Positions 1 through 14,770 of a stretch of 64,000 nt of DNA are shown here, in pieces. The position numbers were made by a program, and so were the translations under genes. Every line of letters starts with the position of its first letter. The first letter of the stretch is position 1. A model generated the notes under the pieces. That model was not told the origin of the DNA. It saw only the letters and a program-made list of their open reading frames with translations, and searched no databases. This DNA comes from Zea mays (Eukaryota; Streptophyta; Magnoliopsida; Poales; Poaceae): contig NW_023366889.1 in assembly GCF_902167145.1 (NCBI RefSeq), positions 1 to 64,000 on the forward strand, given 5' to 3'.

Positions 1-3000
1 GGAGACCATTTCTTGGTCAAAATCCGTAGGTGTTAGCCTTCGATATTATTGAAAATGTCGTTCATGCTATTTTCGACAAAAATGAGGGTTTGTGTGGCCA
101 TTGATCATCGACCAGAGGCTCAGACACCTCACCCCACATATGTTTCCTGCCATAGATTACATTCTTGGATTTCTGGTGGAGAACCATTTCTTGGTCTAAA
201 TCCGTAGGTGTTAGCCTCTAGTATTATTGAAAATGGTCCTCTGGCTATTTTCATAAAAAATGGGGGTTTGTGTGGCCATTGATCATCGACCAGAGGCTCG
301 TACACCTCACCCCACATATGTTTCCTTGCCATAGATTTACATTCTTGGATTTCTGGTGGAAACCATTTCTTGGTTAAAAACTCGTACGTGTTAGCCTTCG
401 GTATTATTGAAAATGGTCATTCATGGCTTTTTCGGCAAATGGGGGTTGTATGGCCATTGATCATCGACCAGAGGCTCATACACCTCACCCCACATATGTT
501 TCCTTGCCATAGATCACATTCTTGGATTTCTGGTGGAGACCATTTCTTGGTCAAAAATCCGTAGGTCTTAGCCTCTAGTATTATTGAAAATGGTCGCTCC
601 TGGCTATTTTCATAAAAAATGGGGGTTGTGTGGCCATTTATCATCGACTAGAGCTCATAAACCTCACCCCACATAGTTTCCTTGCCATAGATCACATTCT
701 TGGATTTCTGGTGAGACATTTCTTGGTTAAAAACTCGTACGTGTTAGCCTTCGGTATTATTGAAATGGTCGTTCATGGCTATTTTCCGCAAAATGGGGTT
801 GTGTGGCCATTATCATCGACCAGAGGCTCGTACACCTCACCCCATATGTTTCCTTGCCATAGATCACATTCTTGGATTCTGGTGAGACCATTTCTTGGTA
901 AAAATCCGTACGTGTTAGCCTTTGTATTTTTGAAAATGGTCATTCGATGGCTATTTTCGACAAAAAGGGGGTTGTTGTGGCCATTGATCATCGACAGAGG
1001 CTCATACACCTCACCCCACATATGTTTCCTTGCCATAGATCACATTCTTGGATTTCTTGTGGAGAACCATTTCTTGGTCAAAATCTGTAGGTGTTAGCCT
1101 TCGTTAGTATTGAAAATGGCGTTCATGGCTATTTTTTGACAAAAATGGGGTTGTGTGCCATTTTCAACGACCAAGGCTCATACACCTCACCCCACATATG
1201 TTTCCTTGTCGTAGATCACATTCTTGGATTTCTGGTGGAGACATTTCTTGGTCAAAATCCGTAGTGTTAGAGCCTCTAGTATTATTGAAAATGGTCCGCT
1301 CATGGCTATTTTCAAGGTCGCTTCATGGCTATTTTTCATAAAAATGGGTGTTGTGTGGCCATTTATCATCGATAGAGGCTCATAAACCTCACCCCACATT
1401 GTTTTCCTTGTCGTAGATCACATTCTTGGATTCTGGTGGGGACTCATTTCTTGGTCAAAAATCTGTAGGTCTTAGCCTCTAGTATTATTGAAATGGTCGC
1501 TCATGGCTATTTTCAAGTCGCTCATGGCTATTTTCATAAAAAATGGGTTGTTGTGGCATTGATCGTCGACCAGAGCTCATACACCTCACACCCCACATAT
1601 GTTTCCTTGCCATAGATCACATTCTTGGATTTCTGGTGGGCCATTTTTGGTTAAAAATCCGTACGTGTTTGCCTTTGGTATTTTTGAAAATGGTCATTCA
1701 TGGGTATTTTCATAAAATGATGGGTTTGGTTGGCCATTGATCATCGACCAGAGGCTCATACACCTCACCCCCACATATGTTTCCTGTCCGTAGATCACAT
1801 TCTTGGATTTCTGGTGGAGACCATTTTCTTGGTCAAAATCCGTAGGTGTTAGCCTTCGATATTATTGAAAATGGTCGTTCATGGCTATTTTCGACAAAAA
1901 TGGGGTTGTGTGGCCATTGATCATCGACCAGACGTCATACACCTCACCCCACATATGTTTCCTTGCCAAGATCACATTCTTGGATTTCTGGTGGGACCAT
2001 TTCTTGTCAAAATCCGTAGGTCTTAGCCTTCGGTATTATTGAAAATGGTACTTCATGGCTATTTTTGGCAAAATGGGGTTGTGTGGCCATTGATCGTCGA
2101 CTAGAGGCTCATACACCTCACCCCACATATGTTTCCTTGCCATAGATCACATTCTTGGATTCTGGTGGATACCATTTCTTGGTTAAAAATCCGTACGTGT
2201 TAGCCTTTGGTATTTTTGAAAATGGTCATTCATGGATATTTTCTAAAAAATGGGGTTGTGTGGCCATTGATCATCGACCAGAGGGCTCATACACCTCACC
2301 CCACATATGTTCTTGTCGTAGATCACATTCTTGGATTTCTGGTGGAGGCCATTTCTTGGTCAAAAATCCGAGGTGTTAGCCTTCGGTATTATTGAAAATG
2401 GTCGTTCATTGGCTATTTTCGACAAAAATGGGGTTGTGTGCCATTGATCATCGACCAGAGGCTCATACACCTCACCCACCATATGTTTCCTGCCATATAT
2501 CACATTCTTGGATTTCTGGTGGAGACCATTTCTTCGTCAAAATCCCGTAGGTCTTAGCCTTCGGTATTATTGAAAATGGTCATTCATGGCTATTTCGGCA
2601 AATGGGGTTGTGTGGCCATTGTCGTCGACCAGAGGGCTATACCCTCACCCCACATATGTTTCCTTGCCATAGATCACTTCTTGGATTTCTGGTGGAGACC
2701 ATTTCTTGGTTAAAATCCGTACCGTGTTAGCCTTTGGATTTTTGAAATGTCATTCATGGCTATTTTCGACAAAAATGGGGTTGTGTGGCCATTGATCATC
2801 GACTAGAGGCTCATACACCTAACCCCACCATATGTTTCCTTGCCATAGATCACATTCTTGGATTTCGTGGTGGAGAGACCATTTCTTGGTCAAAAATCGT
2901 CTAGGTGTTAGCCCTCGGTTATTATTGAAAATGGTCGTTCATGGCTATTTTCGACAAAAATGGGGGTTGTGTGGCCATTGATCATCGACCAGACGCTCAT

Positions 3001-6000
3001 ACACCTCACCCCACATATGTTTCCTTGCCATAGATCACATTCTTGGATTCTGGTGGAGACCAGTTTCTTGGTCTAAAATGCGTAGTGTTAGCCTCTAGTA
3101 TTATTGAAAAATGGTCGTCGACCAGAGGCTCTATACACCTCACCCCACATATGTTTCCTTGCCAATAGATCACATTCTTGGATTTCTGGTGGAGACCATT
3201 TCTTGGTCAAAAAATCCATAGGTGTTAGCCTTCAGGTCATTGAAAATAGTCCATTCATGGCTATTTTTTCGACAAAAAGTATGGGGGTTGTAGTGGCCAT
3301 TGATCATCGACCCTAGAGGCTCATACACCTGCACCCCACATATGTTTTCCTTGCATAGATCACATTCTGGATTTCTTCTGGTGGAGACCATTTTCTTGGT
3401 CAAAAAATCCGTACGTGATTAGCTCTCAGTATTATTGAAAATGGTCAGACTCATGGCTATTTTCAAGGGTCGGCTCATGGCAACTTTTCATAAAAAATTG
3501 GCGGTGTTGTGCCATTGAGCATCGACCAGAGGCTCATACACCTCACCCCACATATGTTTCCTTGCCATAGATCACATTCTTGGATTTCTGGTGGAGACCA
3601 TTTCTGGTCAAAATCCGTAGGTGTTAGCCTTCGGTATTATTGTAAATGGTCATTCATGGCTATTTTTCGACAAAAATGGGGGTTGTGTGGCCATTGATCA
3701 TCGACCAGACGCTCATACACCTCACCCCACATATGTTCCTTGTCGATAGATCACATTCTTGGATTTCTGGTGGAGACCATTTCTTGGTCAAAAATCCGTA
3801 GGTGTTAGCCTTTCGGTATTATTGTAAATGGTCATTCATGGCTATTTTCGACAAAAATGGGGGTTGTGGGCCATTGATCATCGACCAGAGCTCCGTACAC
3901 CTCACCTCCACATATGTTTCCTTGCCATAGATCACATTCTTGGATTTCTGGTGGAGTCCCATTTCTTGGTCAAAACTCGTACGTGTTAGCCTTCGGTATT
4001 ATTGAAATGGTCGTTCATGGTCTATTTTCGACAAAAATGGGGGTTGTGTTGCCATTGATCATCGCCAGAGGCTCGTAAACTTCACCCCACATATGTTTTT
4101 CTTGCCATAGATCATAATCTTGGATTTCTCGTGGAGACCATTTATTGGTCAAAATTTCATAGGTGTTACCTTCAATGTCATTGAAATGGTCATTCGTGGC
4201 TATTTTCGACAAAAATGGGGGTTGTGTCGCCATTGATCCATCGACCAGAGGATCGTACACCTCACACCCACATAAGTTTCCTTGACATATATCACATCTT
4301 GGATTTCTGGTGGAGACCATTTCTTGTCAAAAATCCGTAGGTGTTAGCCTCGTATTATTGAAAATGTCGTTATGGCTACTTTCGACAAAAATGAGGGTTG
4401 TGTGGCAATTGATCATCGACCAAAGGCTCATACACCCTCACCCACATGTGTTTCCTCCTTGCATAGACCACATTCTTGGATTTCTGGTGTGACCATTTCT
4501 TGGTCAAAAATCCGTAGGTGTTAGCCTCGGTATTATGAAAAGTCGTTCATGGCTATTTTCGACAAAAAAGGGGTTGTGTGGCCATTAACATCGACCAGAG
4601 GCTCGTACACTCACCCCACATATGTTTAATTGCCATAGATCACAATCTTGGATTTCTCGTGGAGACCATTTTCTTGGTCAAAATCCGTACGTGTTAGCCT
4701 TCGGTATTATTGAAAATGGTCGTTCATTGCTGTTTTCGAAAAATGGGGGTTGTGTGGCCATTGATCATCGACCAGAAGGCTCATACACCTCACCCACATA
4801 CGTTTCCTTGCCATAGAGCACACTCTTGGATTTCTGGTGGAGACCATTTCTTGGGCAAAATCCATACGTGTTAGCCTTCAGTATTATTGAAAATGGTCGT
4901 TGATCACTATTTTCGGACAAAAATGGGGGTTGTGTGGCCACTGATCATCGACCAGAGGCTCGTACACCTCACCCCAATAATGTTTCCTTGCCATAGAATC
5001 ATATTCTTGGATTTCTGGTGGAGACCGATTTCTTGGTCAAAAATCCGTAGGTGTTAGCCTTCGGAAGTATTGAAAATGGTCGTTCATGGCTATTTTCGAC
5101 AAAATGGGGGTTGTGTGGCCATTGATCATCGATCTGACGCTCGTACACCTCACCCCACATATGTTTCCTTGCCATAGATCACATTCTTGGATTTCTGGTG
5201 GAGATCTTCTCTTGGTCAAAAATCCGTAGTTGTTAGCCTTCGGTATTATTGTAAATGTCGTTCATGCTATTTTCGCACAAATGGGGTTTGTGTGGCCATT
5301 GATCTTCGACCAGAGGCTCATACACCTCACCCCACGTATGTTTTTCTTGCCATAGATCACATTCTTGATTTCTGGTGGAGACCATTTCTTGTCAAAAATC
5401 CATACGTGTTAGCCTTCAGTATTATTTGAAAATGGTTGATCACTATTTTCGACAAAAATGGGGGTTGTGTGGCCATTTATCATTGACTAGAGGCTCGTAC
5501 ACTTCACCCCACTACGTTTTCTTGCTATAGATCATATTCTTGGATTTCTGTTGGAGACCATTTCTTGGTCAAAAACAACCGTAGGTGTTTAGCCTTCGTT
5601 ATTATTGAAAATGGTCGTTCCTAGCTATTTTTGACAAAAATGGGGGTTGTGTGGCCATTGATCATCGACCAAAGGCTCATACACCTCACCCCACATATGT
5701 TGCCTTGCCATAGACCACATTCTTGGATTTCTGGTGGAGACCATTTCTGGTCAAAAATCCATAGGTGTTAGCCATCAGTGTCATTGAAAATTGCTGCTCC
5801 TGGCTATTTTCGACAAAATGGGGTTGTGTGACCATTGATCATCGACCAGAGGCTCATACACCTCACCCCACTATGTTTCCTTGCCATAGATCACATTCTT
5901 GGATTTCTGGTGGGAGACCATTTCTTGGTCAAAAATCTGTAGGTGTTAGCCTTCGGTATTATTGAAAATGGTCGTTCATGGCTATTTTCATAAAAAATGG

Positions 6001-9000
6001 GGGTGTGTGGCCATTTCTCATCGACCAGAGGCTCATACACCTCACCCCACATATGTTTCCTTGCATAGATTACATTCTTGGATTTCTGGTGGAAACCATT
6101 TCTTGGTTAAAAACTCGTACGTGTTAGCCTTCGTATTATTGAAAATGGTCGTTCATGGCTATTTTTCGACAAAAATGGGGGTTGTGTGGCCATTGATCAT
6201 CAACCAGAGGCTCATACACCTCACCCCACATATGTTTCCTTGCCATAGATCACATTCTTGGATTTCTGGTGGATACCATTTCTGGTCAAAAATCCGTAGG
6301 TGTTAGCCTTCGGTATTATTGAAAATGGTCGTTCATGGCTATTTTCGACAAAAATGGGGGTTGTGTGGCATTGTCATCGACCAGAGGCTCATACACCTCA
6401 CCCCATCATATGTTCATTGCCATAGATCACATTCTTGGATTTCTGGTGGAGACCATTTCTTGGTCTAAAATCCGTAGGTGTTAGCCTCTGTATTATTGAA
6501 AATGGGTCCGCTCATGGCTATTTTCATAAAAAATGGGGGTTGTGTGGCCATTTATCATCGACCTAGAGGCTCATAAACCTCACCCCACATATGTTTCCTT
6601 GCCATAGATCACATTCTTGGATTTCTGGTGGAGACCATTTCTTGGTCAAAAATCCGTACGTGTTAGCCTTCGGTATTATTGAAAATGGTCATTCCATGGC
6701 TATTTTCGGCAAAATGGGGGGTTGTGTGGCCATTGATCATCGACCAGAGGCTCATACACCTCACCCACATATGTTTCCTTGCGTAGATCACATCTTGGAT
6801 TCTGGTTGGAGACCATTTCTTGGTCAAAAATCCGTAGTGGTTAGCCTTCGATATTATTGAAAATGGTCGTTCATGGCTATTTTCGACAAAAATGGGGGTT
6901 GTGTGGCCATTGATCATCGACCAGAGGCTCATACACCTCACCCACATATGTTTCCTGCCATAGATCACATTCTTGGATTTCTGGTGGAGACCATTTCTTG
7001 GTCAAAAATCCGTAGGTCTTAGCCTCTAGGTATTATTGAAAAAATGGTACGCTTCATGGCGTATTTTCAAGTCGCCTTCATGGCTATTTTCATAAAAATG
7101 GGGGTTGTGTGGCCATTTATCATCGACTAGAGGCTCATAAACCTCACCCCACATATGTTTCCTTGCCATAGATTACATTCTTGGATTTCTGGTGGAGACC
7201 ATTTCTGGTTAAAAACTCGTACGTGTTAGCCTTTGTATTATTGAAAATGGTCGTTCATAGCTATTTTCGACAAAAATGGGGGTTGTGTGGCCATTGCTCA
7301 TCGACAAAGGCTCATACACCTCACCCCACATATGTTTCCTTGCCATAGACCACATTCTTGATTTCTGGTGGAGACCATTTTCTTGGTCAAAAATCCATAG
7401 TTTTAGCCTCAGTGTCATTGAAAATTGCTGCTCCTGGCTATTTTCGACAAAAATGGGGGTTGTGTGACCATTGATCATCGACAGAGGCTCATACACCTCA
7501 CCCACATATGTTTCCTTGCAATAGATCACATTCTTGGATTTCTGGTGGAGACCATTTCTTGGTCAAAATCCTGAGGTGTTAGCCTTCGGTATTATTGAAA
7601 ATGGTCAGTTCATGGCTATTTTCAGAAAAAATGGGGGGTGTGTGGCCATTGATCATCGACCAGAGGCTCATACACCTCACCCCACATATGTTTCCTTGCC
7701 ATAGATATACATTCTTGGATTTCTGGTGGAACCATTTCTTGGTTAAAAACTCCGTACGTGTTAGCCTTCTGGTATTATTGAAATGGTCATTCATGCTATT
7801 TTCGACAAAAATGGGGGGTTGTGTGGCCATTGATCATCGACCAGAGGCTCATACACCTCACCCCACATATGTTTCCTTGCCATAGATCACATTCTTGGAT
7901 TTATGGTGGAGACCATTTATTGGTCAAAAATCCGTAGGTGTTAGCCTTCGATATTATTGAAAATGGTCGTTCATGGCTATTTTCGACAAAAATGGGGGTT
8001 GTGTGGCCATTGATCATCGACCAGAGGCTCATACACCTCACCCACATATGTTTTCCTTGCCATAGATCACATTCTTGGATTTCTGTGGAGACCATTTCTT
8101 GGTCTAAAATCGTAGGTGTTAGCCTCTAGTATTATTGAAAATAGTCGGCGTCATGGCTATTTTCATAAAAAATATGGGGGTTGTGTGGCCATTATCATCG
8201 ACCTAAGGCTCAAAAAACCTCACCCCACATATGTTTCCTTGCCATAGATCACATTCTTGGAATTTTCTGGTGGAGACCATTTCTTGGTCAAAAATCCGTA
8301 CGTGTTAGCCTTCGGTATTAATTGAAAATGGTCATTCATGGCTATTTTCGGCAAAAATGGGGGTTGTGTGGCCATTGATCATCGACCAGAGCTCAAACAC
8401 CTCACCCCACATATGTGTTTCCTTGTCGTAGATCACACTCTTGGATTTCTGGTGGAGACCATTTCTTGGTCAAAAATCCGTAGGTGTTAGCCTTCGTATT
8501 ATTGAAATGGTCCGTTCATTGGGCTATTTTTCGCAAAAATGGGGTTGTGTGGCCATTGATCATCGACCAGAGGCTCATACACCTCACCCCACATATGTTT
8601 CCTTGCCATAGATCACATTCTTGGATTTCTGGTGGAGACCATTTCTTGGTCAAAAATCCGTAGGTCTTAGCCTCTAGATTATTGAAAATGGTCGCTCATG
8701 GCTATTTTCAAGGTCGCTCATGGCTATTTTCATAAAAAATGGGGGGTTGTGTGGCCATTTATCATCGACTAGAGGCTCATAAACCTCACCCCACATATGT
8801 TTCCTTGCCATAGATTACATTCTTGGATTTCTGGTGGAAACCATTTCTTGGTTAAAAACTCGTACGTGTTAGCCTTTGGTAATTATTGAAAATGGTCATA
8901 TCATGGCTATTTTCGGCAAAATGGGGGTTGTGTGGCCATTGATCGTCGACCAGAGGCTCATACACCTCACCCCACATATGTTTCCTTGTCATAGATCACA

Positions 9001-10878
9001 TTCTTGTGATTTCTGGTGGAGACCATTTCCTTGGGTCAAAAATCCGGTAGGTCTTAGCCTCTAATATTATTGAAAATGGTCGCTCATGGCTATTTTCGGC
9101 AAATGTGGGGTTGTGTGGCCATTGATCAGCGACCAGAGGCTCGTACACCTCACCCCACATATGTTTCCTTGCCATAGATCACATTCTGGATTTCTGGTGG
9201 AGACCATTTCTTGGTCAAAAAATCCGTAGGTGTTAGCCTTCGGTATTATTGAAATGGTCGTTCATGGCTATTTTCGACAAAAATGGGGGTTGTGTGGCCA
9301 TTGATCATCGACCAGACGCTCATACACCTCACCCCACATATGTTTCCTTGTCGTAGATCACATTCTTGGATTTCTGGTGGAGACCCATTTCTTGGTAAAA
9401 AAATCCGTAGGTGTTAGCCTTCGATATATTGAAAATGGTCGTTCATGGCTATTTTCGACAAAAATGGGGGTTGTGTGGCCATTGATCATCGACCAGACGC
9501 TCATACACCTCACCCCACATATGTTTCCTTGCCATAGATCACATTCTTGGATTTCTGGTGGAGACCATTTCTTGGTCTAAAATCCGTAGGTGTTAGCCTC
9601 TAGTATTATTGAAAATTGTCGCTCATGGCTATTTTCAAGGTCGCTCACGGCTATTTTCATAAAAAATGGGGTTGTGTGGCATTTATCATCGACTAGAGGC
9701 TCATAAACCTCACCCCACATATGTTTCTTTGCCATAGATTACATTCTTGGATTTCTGGTGGAAACCATTTCTTGGTTAAAAACTCGTACGTGTTAGCCTT
9801 CAGTATTATTGAAAATGGTCATTCATGGCTATTTTCGGCAAAATGGGGGTTGTGTGGCCATTGATCATCGACCAGAGGCTCGTACACCTCACCCCACATA
9901 TGTTTCCTTGTCATAGATCACATTCTTGGATTTCTGGTGGAGACCATTTCTTGGGCAAAAATCCGAATGTGTTAGCCTTTGGTATTTTTGAAAATGGTCA
10001 TTCATGGCTATTTTCGACAAAAATGGGGGTTGTGTGGCCATTGATCTTCGACCAGAGGCTCATACACCTCACCCCACATATGTTTCCTTGTCGTAGATCA
10101 CATTCTTGGATTTCTGGTGGAGACCATTTCTTGGTCAAAAATCCAGTAGGTCTTAGCCTCTAATATTATTGAAAATGGTCGCTCATGGCTATTTTCGGCA
10201 AAATGGGGGTTGTGTGGCCATTGATCATCGACTAGAGGCTCATACACCTCACTACACATATGTTTCCTTGCCATAGATCACATTCTTGGATTTCTGGTGG
10301 AGACCATTTCTTGGTCTAAAATCCGTAGGTGTTAGCCTCTAGTATTATTGAAAATGGTCGCTCATGGCTATTTTCAAGGTCGCTCATGGCTATTTTCATA
10401 AAAAATGGGGGTTGTGTGGCCATTTATCATCGACTCGAGGCTCATAAACCTCACCCCACCATATGTTTCCTTGCCATAGATTACATTCTTGGATTTCTGG
10501 TGGAAACCATTTCTTGGTTAAAAAATTCGTACGTGTTAGCCTTCGGTATTATTGAAAATGGTCATTCATGGCTATTTCGGCAAAAATGGGGGTTGTGTGG
10601 CCATTGATCGTCGACCAGAGGCTCATACACCTCACACCACATATGTTTTCCTTGTCCGTAGATCACATTCTTGGATTTCTGGTGGAGACCATTTCTTGGT
10701 CAAAAACTCGTACGTGTTAGCCTTCGATATTATTGAAAATGGTCGTATCATGGCTATTTTCGACAAAAAATCTGTAGGTGTTAGCCTTCGATATTATTGA
10801 AAATGGTCGTTCATGGGCTATTTTCGACAAAAATGGGGGTTGTGTGGCCATTGATCATCGACTAGAACGCTACATACT
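1..10878 (-). repeat. knob180 satellite array, reverse orientation, indel-rich
   Basis: About 60 head-to-tail copies of a roughly 180-bp unit. Landmarks in plus-strand order are GACCATTTCTTGGTCAAAAA, CCGTAGGTGTTAGCC, TATTATTGAAAATGGTC, GGGGGTTGTGTGGCCATTGA, CACCCCACATATGTTTCC and ATAGATCACATTCTTGG. The complement is the maize knob 180-bp repeat, identified from memory of the family. Units are often shorter or longer by one or a few bases, mostly at runs of A, G or T, far more than in the right half of the window. Two units are shortened by same-orientation deletion, near 3,117 and near 10,766. No gene, RNA or other element is visible here. Confidence 0.93.
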
Positions 10879-10974
10879 CTCCACCATAAAATCCAAGAAT
10901 GTGATCTATGGCAAGGAAACATATGTGTAGTGAGGTGTATGAGCCTCTGGTCGAAGATCAATGGCCACACAACC
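10879..10974 (+). repeat. short inverted knob180 fragment (forward)
   Basis: About 96 bp switches to forward orientation, from CTCCACCATAAAATCCAAG through GGCAAGGAAACATATGTGTA to GGCCACACAACC, and then reverts to reverse at TTTCTTGCCATAG. It is about half a unit and carries the GTGTAGTGAGG and TCGAAGATCAATGG variants, which mark one haplotype found elsewhere in the window. Both edges join partial units, so it is a rearrangement patch and not a whole inverted monomer. Confidence 0.85.
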
Positions 10975-13183
10975 TTTCTTGCCATAGATCACATTCTTGT
11001 ATTTCTGGTGGAGACCATTCTTGGTCAAAAATCCGTAGGTGTTAGCCTTCGGTATTATTGAAAATGGTCGTTCATGGCTATTTTCGACAAAATGGGGGTT
11101 GTGTGGCCATTGATCATCGACCAGACGCTCATACACCTCACCCCACATATGTTTCCTTGTCGTAGATCACATTCTTGGATTTCTGGTGGAGACCATTTCA
11201 TGGTAAAAAAATCCATAGGTGTTAGCCTTCGATATTATTGAAAATGGTCGTTCATGGGCTATTTTCGACAAAAATGGGGGTTGTGTGGCCATTGATCATC
11301 GACCAGACGCTCATACACCTCACCCCACATATGTTTCCTTGCCATAGATCACATTCTTGGATTTCTGGTGGAGACCATTTCTTGGTCTAAAATCCGTAGG
11401 TGTTAGCCTCTAGTATTATTGAAAATGGTCGCTCATGGCTATTTTCAAGGTCGCTCATGGCTATTTTCATAAAAAATGGGGGTTGTGTGGCCATTTATCA
11501 TCGACTAGAGGCTCATAAACCTCACCCCACATATGTTTCCTTGCCATAGATTACATTCTTGGATTTCTGGTGGAAACCATTTCTTGGTTAAAAACTCGTA
11601 CGTGTTAGCCTTCGGTATTATTGAAAATGGTCATTCATGGCTATTTTCGGCAAAATGGGGGTTGTGTGGCCATTGATCATCGACCAGAGGCTCGTACACC
11701 TCACCCCACATATGTTTTCCTTGCCATAGATCACATTCTTGGATTTCTGGTGGAGACCATTTCTGGGCAAAAATCCGAATGTGTTAGCCTTTGGTATTTT
11801 TGAAAATGGTCATTCATGGCTATTTTCGACAAAAATGGGGGTTGTGTGGCCATTGATCTTCGACCAGAGGCTCATACACCTCACTACACATATGTTTCCT
11901 TGCCATAGATCACATTCTTGGATTTATGGTGGAGACCATTTCTTGGTCAAAAAATCCGTAGGTGTTAGCCTTCAGTGTCATTGAAAAATGGTCGTTCATG
12001 AGCTATTTTCGACAAAAATTAGGGTTGTGTGGCCATTGATCGTCGACCAGAGGCTCATACACCTCACCCCACATATGTTTCCTTGCCATAGATCACATTC
12101 TTGGATTTCTGGTGGAGACCATTTCTTGGTCAAAAAATCCGTAGGTGTTAGCCTTCGGTATTATTGAAAATGGTCATTCATGGCTTATTTTCGACAAAAA
12201 TGGGGGTTGTGTGGCCATTGATCATCGACTAGAGGCTCATACACCTCACCCCACATATGTTTCCTTGCCATAGATCACATTCTTGGATTTCTGGTGGAGA
12301 CCATTTCTTGGTCTAAAATCCGTAGGTGTTAGCCTCTAGTATTATTGAAAATGGTCGCTCATGGCTATTTTCAAGGTCGCTCATGGCTATTTTCATAAAA
12401 AATGGGGGTTGTGTGGCCATTTATCATCGACTAGAGGCTCATAAACCTCACCCCACATATGTTTCCTTGCCATAGATTACATTCTTGGATTTCTGGTGGA
12501 GACCATTTCTTGGTCAAAAATCCGTAGGTCTTAGCCTCTAGTATTATTGAAAATGGTCGCTGTTAGCCTTCGGTATTATTGAAAATGGTCATTCATGGCT
12601 ATTTTCGGCAAAATGGGGGTTGTGTGGCCATTGATCGTCGACCAGAGGCTCATACACCTCACCCCACATATGTTTCCTTGTCGTAGATCACATTCTTGGA
12701 TTTCTGGTGGAGACCATTTCTTGGTTAAAAATTCGTAGGTGTTAGCCTTCGATATTATTGAAAATGGTCGTTCATGGCTATTTTCGACAAAAATGGGGGT
12801 TGTGTGGCCATTGATCATCGACCATAGGCTCATACACCTCAAACACATATGTTTTCCTGCCATAGATCACATTCTTGGATTTCTGGTGGAGACCATTTCT
12901 TGGTCAAAAACCGTAGGTGTTAGCCTTCGGTATTATTGTAAATGGTCATTCATGGCTATTTTCGACAAAAATGGGGGTTGTGTGGCAATTGATCATCGAC
13001 CAGAGGCTCATACACCTCACCCCACATATGTTTCCTTGCCATAGATCACATTCTTGGATTTCTGGTGGAGACCATTTCTTGGTCAAAAATCCGTAGGTCT
13101 TAGCCTCTAATATTATTGAAAATGGTCGCTCATGGCTATTTTCATAAAAAATGGGGGGTTGTGTGGCCATTGATCATCGACCA
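10975..13183 (-). repeat. knob180 satellite array, reverse
   Basis: About twelve knob180 units in reverse orientation, including 202-bp units with an internal 22-bp duplication (near 11,440 and 12,373). Near 12,560 a junction, AATGGTCGC joined to TGTTAGCC, repeats part of a unit. The same junction recurs near 18,318 and 20,584, and inverted near 47,320. Confidence 0.9.
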
Positions 13184-13658
13184 AGCCATGAACGACCATT
13201 TTCAAAAATACCAAAGGCTAACACGTACGAATTTTTGACCAAGAAATGGTCTCCACCAGAAATCCAAGAATGTGATCTATGGCAAGGAAACATATGTGGG
13301 GTGAGGTGTATGAGCCTCTGGTCGATGATCAATGGCCACACAACCCCCATTTTTGTCGAAAATAGCCATGAACGACCATTTTCAATAATACCGAAGGCTA
13401 ACACCTACGGATTTTTGACCAAGAAATGGTCTCCACCTGAAATCCAAGAATGTGATCTATGGCAAGGAAACATATGTGTAGTGAGGTGTACGAGCCTCTG
13501 GTCGATGATCAATGGCCACAGAACCCCCATTTTGCCGAAAATAGCCATGAACGACCATTTTCAATAATACCGAAGGCTAACACCTACGGATTTTTGACCA
13601 AGAAATGGTCTCCACCAGAAATCCAAGAATGTGATCTATGGCAAGGAAACATATGTGG
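13184..13658 (+). repeat. inverted knob180 island (forward), about 2.6 units
   Basis: At 13,181-13,190 the reverse array (ATCATCGACCA) joins AGCCATGAACGACC in forward orientation. It returns to reverse at about 13,659, where CATATGTGGGG meets GGTTGTGTGGCC. The shared G run at that second edge leaves the breakpoint uncertain by a few bases. The units inside are full-length and low in indels. Confidence 0.88.
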
Positions 13659-14250
13659 GGGTTGTGTGGCCATTGATCATCGACTAGAGGCTCGTACACC
13701 TCACCCCACATATGTTTCCTTGCCATAGATCACATTCTTGGATTTCTGGTGGGGACCATTTCTTGGTCAAAATCCGTAGGTGTTAGCCTTCGGTATTATT
13801 GTAAATGGTCATTCATGGCTATTTTCGACAAAAATGGGGGTTGGGTGGCCATTGACCATCGACCATAGGCTCATACACCTCACCCCACATATGTTTCCTT
13901 GCCATAGATCACATTCTTGGATTTCTGGTGGAGACCATTTCTTGGTTAAAAACTCGTACGTGTTAGCCTTCGGTATTATTGAAAATGGTCATTCATGGCT
14001 ATTTTCGGCAAAATGGGGGTTGTGTGGCCATTGATCATCGACCAGAGGCTCATACACCACACTACACATATGTTTCCTTGCCATAGATCACATTCTTGGA
14101 TTTATGGTGGAGACCATTTTCTTGGTCAAAAATCCGTAGGTGTTAGCCGTCAGTGTCATTGAAAATGGTCATTCATGGCTATTTTCGACAAAAATTAGGG
14201 TTGTGTGGCCATTGATCATCGACAGGGGCTCGTACACCTCACCCCACACA
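13659..14250 (-). repeat. knob180 satellite array, reverse, about 3.3 units
   Basis: Reverse-orientation units between two forward islands. One unit near 14,100-14,200 carries the linked variants GGATTTATGGTGG, CAGTGTCATTG and AAAATTAGGGTTGTG, which travel together in other places. Confidence 0.88.
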
Positions 14251-14770
14251 CATTTTTTATGAAAATATCCATGAGCGACCTTGAAAATAGCCATGAGCGA
14301 CCATTTTCAATAATATTAGAGGCTAAGACCTACGGATTTTTGACCAAGAAATGGTCTCCACCAGAAATCCAAGAATGTGATCTATGGCAAGGAAACATAT
14401 GTGGGGTGAGGTGTATGAGCCTCTGGTCGATGATCAATGGCCACACAACCCCCATTTTGCCGAAAATAGCCATGAATGACCATTTTCAAAAATACCAAAG
14501 GCTAACACGTACGGATTTTTGACCAAGAAATGGTCTCCACCAGAAATCCAAGAATGTGATCTATGGCAAGGAAACATATGTGGGGTGAGGTGTACAAGCC
14601 TCTGGTCGGTGATCAATGGCCACACAACCCCCCATTTGTGTCGAAAATAGCCATGAATGACCATTTTTAATAATACCGAAGGCTAACACCTACGGATTTT
14701 TGACCAAGAAATGGTCTCTACCATAAATCCAAGAATGTGATATATGGCAAGGAAACATATGTGTAGTGAG
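14251..14770 (+). repeat. inverted knob180 island (forward), about 2.9 units
   Basis: Starts at CATTTTTTATGAAAATA directly after reverse CACCCCACACA. Ends at GTGTAGTGAG, where GCCAGACGCTCATACACC resumes in reverse. The first unit is a 22-bp-duplication variant (GAGCGACCTTGAAAATAGCC). Confidence 0.88.

Noticed and set aside
13151..13567. 138-codon open frame crossing a polarity switch
   Set aside because: It joins the two strands of the same satellite at the 13,184 junction. No coding signal apart from the repeat.
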